Source: Akkermansia muciniphila
GTDB lineage: Bacteria; Verrucomicrobiota; Kiritimatiellia; RFP12; JAAYNR01
Direction: 5' to 3'
Length of the DNA stretch: 64,000 bases
Assembly: GCA_945870025.1 (NCBI GenBank)
Contig: CAMBQN010000014.1
Location: 1 to 64,000, forward strand
The notes below the pieces were generated by a model. It was not told the DNA's origin, searched no databases, and saw only the letters and a list, made by a program, of their open reading frames with translations. This document shows, in pieces, positions 59,099 to 64,000 of the stretch (the first letter of the stretch is position 1; every line of letters begins with the position of its first letter). A program made the translations under genes and the position numbers.

Positions 59099-60250
59099 AT
59101 GACGGCCTATGCAAAACTCGGTGAGATCCGTGCCACCTGGAAGGCACGCAAGCATCTGAAGGAGATGCTGAACAGCGCCGACACGGTCAAGGCGATGCGC
59201 GAGGATTTGCTGAACGACGCGGATCGCGCGGAGCTGGGCCGCATGATGGCCGACGCGCGTCGCGGTATTCGACGCGGTTCCAGAGCCGAAGCCGATGCGC
59301 TTACGGAAGCATTAAGCGACCTGCTCAATCGCCTTTCCCCCGTGCGTTCGTTCAGCGCGTGGCGGGGCAATTTTGAGGTGGTCGTGATCGCGCTTTCGGT
59401 GGCGATGGCCTTCCGCGCCTATTTCTACCAACCCTTCAAGATCCCGACGGGATCCATGTATCCCACGCTTTCGGGCATCGCGTCGTACGAGCAGGCGGCT
59501 CCTGGCACGTGGGATCGCCTGCCGCTCAAGCTGGTGAACTGGCTGGTGACCGGCGACTGGTACAAGGAAGTTCGCGTGAAGACGGGCGGACAGGTTTCGA
59601 ACGTGAAGAACGATGACGCCCGGCCGGGGTACGCAGCCATCCAGATCGCGGGCGAGAAGTATTTCGTGCCGAGCGATGCGTTTCAGCGGAGGCAGTCGCT
59701 GCAGGTGAACAGCGAAGGCCGGATTGCATCGGGCGCGGTCCTGTGGTCTGGAATCGTGACGGATGGCGACTTTGTGTTTGTCAATCGCTGGCTGTGGAAC
59801 TTCCGCCGGCCGAGACGCGGCGAGGTCATGGTGTTTTCCACAGATCGGATCAGGGGGCTTACCCCTGGCACACACTACATCAAGCGGATGTGCGGCCTGC
59901 CGGGCGAGACCCTCTCCATCCGTCCGCCCCAATTGTTCATCAATGGCGACCCGGTGTCTGAACCCGCCCGAATCGGCATCATCTCCCGCCGCGAAAAAAT
60001 AGCCGATTGGGCGCCAAACTATGCCGGGTTCACCGTGCCGGGTTTACGCGAAGCGATGGGCCCCAAGGCGCTGCCGATGGCCGGCGACAGCGTGTCCCTC
60101 GCCGACAACGAGTATTATGCGCTGGGAGACAACAGCCCCAACAGCCTGGACAGCCGCTTCTGGGGTCCCGTTCCCGAACGCAACCTCATCGGCCCCGCCA
60201 CGATCGTCTACTGGCCTTTCACTTCGCACCGTCTCGGATGGATTCGGTGA
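59099..60250 (+). CDS. lepB: Signal peptidase I
   Basis: A 383-residue LepB-type serine/lysine protease that removes signal peptides. The catalytic Ser lies in KIPTGSMYPTL just after a transmembrane segment (FEVVVIALSVAMAFRAYFYQPF), and the catalytic Lys in HYIKRMCGLPGE; the C-terminal box is YYALGDNSPNSLDSRFWG. Unusual are about 95 residues before the membrane segment, mostly charged helix (a short coiled coil), and large insertions between the Ser and Lys boxes, making it longer than the E. coli enzyme (324). The ATG at 59099 has AAGGAG upstream. A single N-terminal membrane span is visible. Confidence 0.94.
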   Translation: MTAYAKLGEIRATWKARKHLKEMLNSADTVKAMREDLLNDADRAELGRMMADARRGIRRGSRAEADALTEALSDLLNRLSPVRSFSAWRGNFEVVVIALSVAMAFRAYFYQPFKIPTGSMYPTLSGIASYEQAAPGTWDRLPLKLVNWLVTGDWYKEVRVKTGGQVSNVKNDDARPGYAAIQIAGEKYFVPSDAFQRRQSLQVNSEGRIASGAVLWSGIVTDGDFVFVNRWLWNFRRPRRGEVMVFSTDRIRGLTPGTHYIKRMCGLPGETLSIRPPQLFINGDPVSEPARIGIISRREKIADWAPNYAGFTVPGLREAMGPKALPMAGDSVSLADNEYYALGDNSPNSLDSRFWGPVPERNLIGPATIVYWPFTSHRLGWIR

Positions 60251-60296
60251 ACGCGGACTTGATGAAGCAGAGCCTCTTTTAACGGCGGTACCGGAC

Positions 60297-62498
60297 ATGA
60301 CGATCGAGAAGCACAAACCGTCGGATGCGGCCTCCGAAGCTGGGAATCCCGTCGTCGTCGAGAAGGTCGCGGGTTCGGTAGTGTCGCTCGTGTTTCGAAA
60401 CGACGAGACCGGCTACACGGTATGCACGATTCGCCCATCAACCCCCAAGGGAGAGGTTTTTACGCTGGTCGGCTCGTGCGCTGCCGTCTGGGAGGGCGAA
60501 GAGATCACGGCTGAGGGATCGTGGATTCGCCACCCGCAGCATGGCAAGCAGTTTCAAGCCGCATCGATCCTCTGCGTGACGCCAACCTCGGCCGAAGGGA
60601 TCCGCCGCTACCTGGGGAGCGGTATGATCCGGGGCGTGGGTAAAGAGCTGGCCAAGCGGATTGTCGACCATTTTGGCGACACCACACTGCAGGTCATCGA
60701 GAAGGAGTCGCGCCGCCTCGAGGAGGTGGAGGGGATCGGCAAACACCGCCGCAATCAGATCAAGGCGTCCTGGATCGAGCAGCGGAGCGTCCGTGACATC
60801 ATGATCTTTCTGCAGTCCCATGGGATCGGGTCGGCGCAGGCGGCTCGCATCTTCCGGCAATATGGCCCCGACGCCATCGCGGTGGTCAAGTCCAACCCCT
60901 ACCGCCTGTGTTCGGACGTCTGGGGGATCGGATTCAAAACCGCCGACGCGATCGCGCTCAGTGTCGGCGTGCCGCGGGAGTCCCCCGCTCGCGCCCGTGC
61001 CGGTCTGATCTACCTGTTGCAGTCTCAGGCCGATGAAGGCGGGCACTGTTTCTGCCTGGAGGCCGACGTGATTCTCCATGCGCAGGAGCTGCTCGATATT
61101 CCCACGGAGACGCTGACCGAGGCGCTGGCCGATGAGATTGCCCGCGGCGCACTGGTCCGCGAAACGGGGCATATCTATCTGCGCGCCCTTTACGAGTCCG
61201 AGCGCGAGGTGGCTGCGGGGCTGTTGCGGCTGCTCGACCACGCCGTGCGGTTCCCCAGTATCGCCGCGCCTCGCGCGCTGATCTGGGCCGAGGGTAAGAT
61301 GGGCATCCAGCTCGCCGATGCGCAGCGCGCCGCGCTGGTGACCGCCATCGAATCGAAAGTGGCCGTGATCACCGGCGGCCCCGGAGTCGGGAAAACCACG
61401 ATCATCCGGGCGCTGACCGAGATCTTCACCGCCCGACGCCTGACCGTTGCGCTCGCCGCGCCCACCGGCCGGGCGGCCAAGCGGATGAGCGAGGCGACCG
61501 GCCACGAGGCGCTCACCATCCACCGCCTGCTCAAATATAATCCCAACGATCATGCTTTTGAATATGATCGTGACAATCGGCTGGAAGGCGATGTGTTTAT
61601 CCTCGACGAGTCCTCGATGGTGGACGTCCGCCTGATGAGCCAGTTGCTCGAGGCGCTCCCCGACACCGCCTCGCTGATCCTCGTGGGTGACACCGATCAG
61701 CTCCCCAGCGTGGGTCCCGGCAATGTCCTGCGCGATATCATCCGCTCCCGCGCCGTTCCGTGCAGCACCCTCGACACCATCTTCCGGCAGGACACCACCG
61801 GTCTGATTGTCCGCAACGCGCACCATATCAACAAGGGCGAGATGATCGAAACGGTGGAAGGCGCGAGCGATTTCTACTTTATCGATACTGCGGAATCCGA
61901 TACCATTCTCACGCGACTGGTCGATCTGGTGTCACGGCGCATCCCCCAGCGGTTCGGTCTTTCGCCGCTCGAAGATATCCAGGTGCTCACGCCGATGCGG
62001 CGCAACAGCCTCGGCGCCGAGAATCTCAACACGGTGCTCCAGCAGGCGTTGAATCCGAACGGAGACACCCTGGCGCGCGGTGGGACGCTGTTTCGCGCGA
62101 ACGACCGTGTGATGCAGATTCGCAACAATTACGACAAGGACATTTACAACGGCGACATCGGCTTTGTGCGGTCGGTGGATGCTGCGGCCCGTGAGATCGT
62201 GGTGACCTTTGACGGGCGGCCGGTGAAGTACGAGCAGGCCGAGCTGGACGAACTGGTCCTCGCCTACGCCTGCACCATTCATAAGTCGCAGGGGAGTGAG
62301 TATCCCGCCGTGGTGCTGATTCTCCATACGCAGCATTTCAAGCTGCTGCAACGGAATTTACTTTATACGGGGATCACCCGCGGCCGCCGACTGGTTTGCA
62401 TCGTCGGCTCGCAGCAAGCGATCCGGATGGCTATTCGCAACAATCTCGTCTCCGAGCGCCGCACCGGTCTGCAGGACCGGTTACGGCAGCGGGGATGA
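60297..62498 (+). CDS. recD2: RecD2-type DNA helicase
   Basis: A 733-residue SF1B helicase of the RecBC-independent RecD2 type: an N-terminal OB-like domain (VSLVFRNDETGYTVCTI), helix-hairpin-helix repeats (GMIRGVGKELAKRI, EVEGIGKHRRNQIK, VWGIGFKTADAIA), Walker A TGGPGVGKTT, APTGRAAKRM, DESSMVD, LVGDTDQLPSVGPGNVL, QVLTPMRR, and the late motif ACTIHKSQGSEYPAV. It likely works in repair or recombination, 5' to 3'. The start at 60297 precedes the conserved domain; the frame upstream overlaps lepB. No recB or recC is nearby. Confidence 0.93.
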   Translation: MTIEKHKPSDAASEAGNPVVVEKVAGSVVSLVFRNDETGYTVCTIRPSTPKGEVFTLVGSCAAVWEGEEITAEGSWIRHPQHGKQFQAASILCVTPTSAEGIRRYLGSGMIRGVGKELAKRIVDHFGDTTLQVIEKESRRLEEVEGIGKHRRNQIKASWIEQRSVRDIMIFLQSHGIGSAQAARIFRQYGPDAIAVVKSNPYRLCSDVWGIGFKTADAIALSVGVPRESPARARAGLIYLLQSQADEGGHCFCLEADVILHAQELLDIPTETLTEALADEIARGALVRETGHIYLRALYESEREVAAGLLRLLDHAVRFPSIAAPRALIWAEGKMGIQLADAQRAALVTAIESKVAVITGGPGVGKTTIIRALTEIFTARRLTVALAAPTGRAAKRMSEATGHEALTIHRLLKYNPNDHAFEYDRDNRLEGDVFILDESSMVDVRLMSQLLEALPDTASLILVGDTDQLPSVGPGNVLRDIIRSRAVPCSTLDTIFRQDTTGLIVRNAHHINKGEMIETVEGASDFYFIDTAESDTILTRLVDLVSRRIPQRFGLSPLEDIQVLTPMRRNSLGAENLNTVLQQALNPNGDTLARGGTLFRANDRVMQIRNNYDKDIYNGDIGFVRSVDAAAREIVVTFDGRPVKYEQAELDELVLAYACTIHKSQGSEYPAVVLILHTQHFKLLQRNLLYTGITRGRRLVCIVGSQQAIRMAIRNNLVSERRTGLQDRLRQRG

Positions 62499-62522
62499 TG
62501 TTTCAGGAACGCGGGGGAGGAA

Positions 62523-63500
62523 ATGGCTCAGATTGCCTGTACGGTGTGTCCACACGGGTGCCTGTTGGGTGTGGGACAGATAGGACGCTGCCGAGTGAGG
62601 CGGAACGTCGGGGGGAGCCTCGTGTTGATGGCTTACGGGCATCCGTGCGCGGTGCATGTGGATCCGATTGCCAAAAAGCCGCTCTACCATTTTCTGCCGG
62701 CCACCAAGACCTTTTCGATCGGCACGGCGGGATGCAATCTGAGCTGCCTCAATTGCCAGAATGCCGAGATCTCCCAGCGCAGCTTTACCAAGTCGCCGTC
62801 GTACGATCTGCCGCCACGGGCCGTGGCCGCCGGCGCACAGGAAAACGGATGTCCGTCAGTATCCTACACCTATACCGAGCCGCTGATCGCCATCGAGTAT
62901 GTCCGCGATTGCGCGCAGGTCTGCCGTGAGATGGGGCTTCGAAACATCCTCGTCACGGCGGGCTATGCGACGGCCGAGACGGTCCGTGTGGCGGCGTCGG
63001 TGATCGACGCGGCGAATGTGGACATTAAGTCGATGAACGACGCCTTTTATCGCAAGGTCTGCGGCGTGGAGTCCGTCAAACCCGTGCTGGATGCGTTGGT
63101 TCAGTTGCGCGCGGCGGGCGTCTGGCTCGAGGTCACGTATCTGATCATACCCACGCTGAACGACACCGACGCGGAATTCAAGCAGTTGGCCGGGTGGATT
63201 TCGTCGAATCTCGGTGCGGAGACGCCGTTGCATCTCTCGCGTTTCTATCCGGCCAATGAGCTTGCCGAACTTCCGTCCACGCCCGAGGAGTCCCTGCTGC
63301 GGGCGCGGGCCTGCGCGCTGGAGTCCGGATTGCGTCACGTGTATATCGGCAATGCCGACATCGTGGGCACGGACGACACGGCCTGCGCCGGCTGCGGTAC
63401 GGTGCTTCTGCGCCGTCGCGGCTTCACGGTGTGCGAAAATCGTCTGCAGGACGGCAAATGCCCAACGTGCGGCCGTGTTGCGGCCGGAGTCTGGAGATGA
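62523..63500 (+). CDS. amrS: AmmeMemoRadiSam system radical SAM enzyme
   Basis: A 325-residue radical SAM protein. An N-terminal CTVCPHGCLLGVGQIGRCRVR motif precedes the radical SAM cluster motif AGCNLSCLNCQNAEIS (CxxxCxxC), then SYTYTEP, VDIKSMNDAFYRKVCG and TYLIIPTLNDT, typical of AmrS. A C-terminal zinc-ribbon-like part (CAGCGTVLLRR, CPTCGR) follows. It always travels with MEMO (AmrB) and AMMECR1 (AmrA) domains, and the MEMO gene begins 3 bases later. The chemical reaction of the system has not been established to my knowledge. Confidence 0.93.
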   Translation: MAQIACTVCPHGCLLGVGQIGRCRVRRNVGGSLVLMAYGHPCAVHVDPIAKKPLYHFLPATKTFSIGTAGCNLSCLNCQNAEISQRSFTKSPSYDLPPRAVAAGAQENGCPSVSYTYTEPLIAIEYVRDCAQVCREMGLRNILVTAGYATAETVRVAASVIDAANVDIKSMNDAFYRKVCGVESVKPVLDALVQLRAAGVWLEVTYLIIPTLNDTDAEFKQLAGWISSNLGAETPLHLSRFYPANELAELPSTPEESLLRARACALESGLRHVYIGNADIVGTDDTACAGCGTVLLRRRGFTVCENRLQDGKCPTCGRVAAGVWR

Positions 63501-63503
63501 GCC

Positions 63504-64000
63504 ATGAATAAGGACCGGATCTTCGAGACGCCATTGGCCGGCCGCTGGTACTCCGCCGACCGGGAGGCGTTGCGGCGCGAATTGGCGGCGCTGGCGCCGC
63601 AGCCCGCGCCCGCACCGATACCCGGCGTGCGCGCGGTCATCGTCCCCCATGCCGGTTACGCCTATTCCGGGAAAGTGGCGATGGCGGCTTACGCCCGGAT
63701 CGATCCCGGCCGGTATGACCGCGTGGTCGTGCTGGGCCCGAGCCATTCCGTTGCTCTGCGCGATTGCGTAAGCGTGCTGGACGTGGCGCACATCCGGACG
63801 CCTCTGGGGGATTGTCCGGCCGATCCTGACTTCACGCGGCGCTTGCTGGCCACCCCCTTTGCCATCGTCGAGCCGCGTGCCCATGCACGCGAGCACAGCG
63901 ACCAGATCCAGATCCCGCTGCTTCAAACGGTGTTTGCCGGGCGGCCGCTGCGTGTGGTCTCCCTCGTCTGCGGCCGTTTTTCAGACGCAGCGACCCGCGC
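63504..64000 (+). CDS. amrB: MEMO-family protein AmrB, cut by the window end
   Basis: The first 165 residues of a MEMO/AmrB protein related to class III extradiol dioxygenases: VIVPHAGYAYSGKVA (His ligand region), VVLGPSHSV, and REHSDQIQIPLLQTVF. The start at 63504 is 3 bases after amrS. The C-terminus, and any AMMECR1 gene or domain, lie beyond the window. Confidence 0.92.
   Translation, partial: MNKDRIFETPLAGRWYSADREALRRELAALAPQPAPAPIPGVRAVIVPHAGYAYSGKVAMAAYARIDPGRYDRVVVLGPSHSVALRDCVSVLDVAHIRTPLGDCPADPDFTRRLLATPFAIVEPRAHAREHSDQIQIPLLQTVFAGRPLRVVSLVCGRFSDAATR

Overview
The window is a GC-rich, gene-dense stretch of a Gram-negative bacterial chromosome. Outer-membrane lipid transport (MlaA, MlaC), LpxK, MurJ/MurG, secreted carbohydrate-active proteins, a bacterial-type CODH/acetyl-CoA synthase locus and many lipoproteins or secreted Ig-like proteins together suggest an anaerobic member of the Planctomycetes-Verrucomicrobia-Chlamydiae group. 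A Kiritimatiellota- or Lentisphaerota-like lineage is my best guess. That is inferred from gene content; no rRNA or tRNA gene is visible.

Layout. 0.3-6.3 kb (+): mlaA, mlaC, an MMPL/RND exporter and uvrB. 6.2-9.3 kb (-): rfbC, a leucine-rich-repeat lipoprotein and an RpiB-GlyA fusion. 9.5-25.7 kb: a polysaccharide block with two near-identical PcRGLX/YetA-like proteins, a lipoprotein, two GH78-type alpha-L-rhamnosidases, two AraC regulators and two UroD-superfamily proteins. The enzymes point to rhamnogalacturonan-type substrates. 25.9-41.3 kb (-): the carbon-monoxide/acetyl-CoA locus. In transcription order it holds a degenerate HypB, a homocysteine methyltransferase-like protein, a MetE-like methyltransferase, a zinc-ribbon protein, CooC2, a coiled-coil protein, CooC1, AcsA, an AcsB-AcsD fusion, a four-helix-bundle protein, AcsC, RACo and DUF3786. 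No acsE is seen.

41.7-51.5 kb (+): large secreted proteins. One carries an HExxH motif and is followed by two decayed copies of its C-terminus, each placed directly before a small or secreted partner gene. This stretch is lower in GC after about 48.2 kb. 51.7-64 kb (+): a HEAT-repeat protein, then housekeeping genes lpxK, murJ, murG, lepA, lepB, recD2 and the AmmeMemoRadiSam genes amrS and amrB (cut by the window end).

Most striking are heptanucleotide tandem arrays, mainly TTCTTGG (CCAAGAA on the other strand), concentrated in the CODH/ACS locus. The perfect unit has no stop codon in any of the six frames and encodes the heptapeptide PRTKNQE or FLVLGSW whatever the frame. Five pairs of arrays lie in inverted orientation; two of the pairs enclose a gene (RACo, four-helix bundle). 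Two further arrays lie in frame inside the AcsB-AcsD fusion and encode much of the linker between the two enzymes. Other heptamers (TTCAGGT, GCTGAAA, ATTCCCG/ACTCCCG) occur in other gaps, so the period of seven is conserved while the sequence is not.
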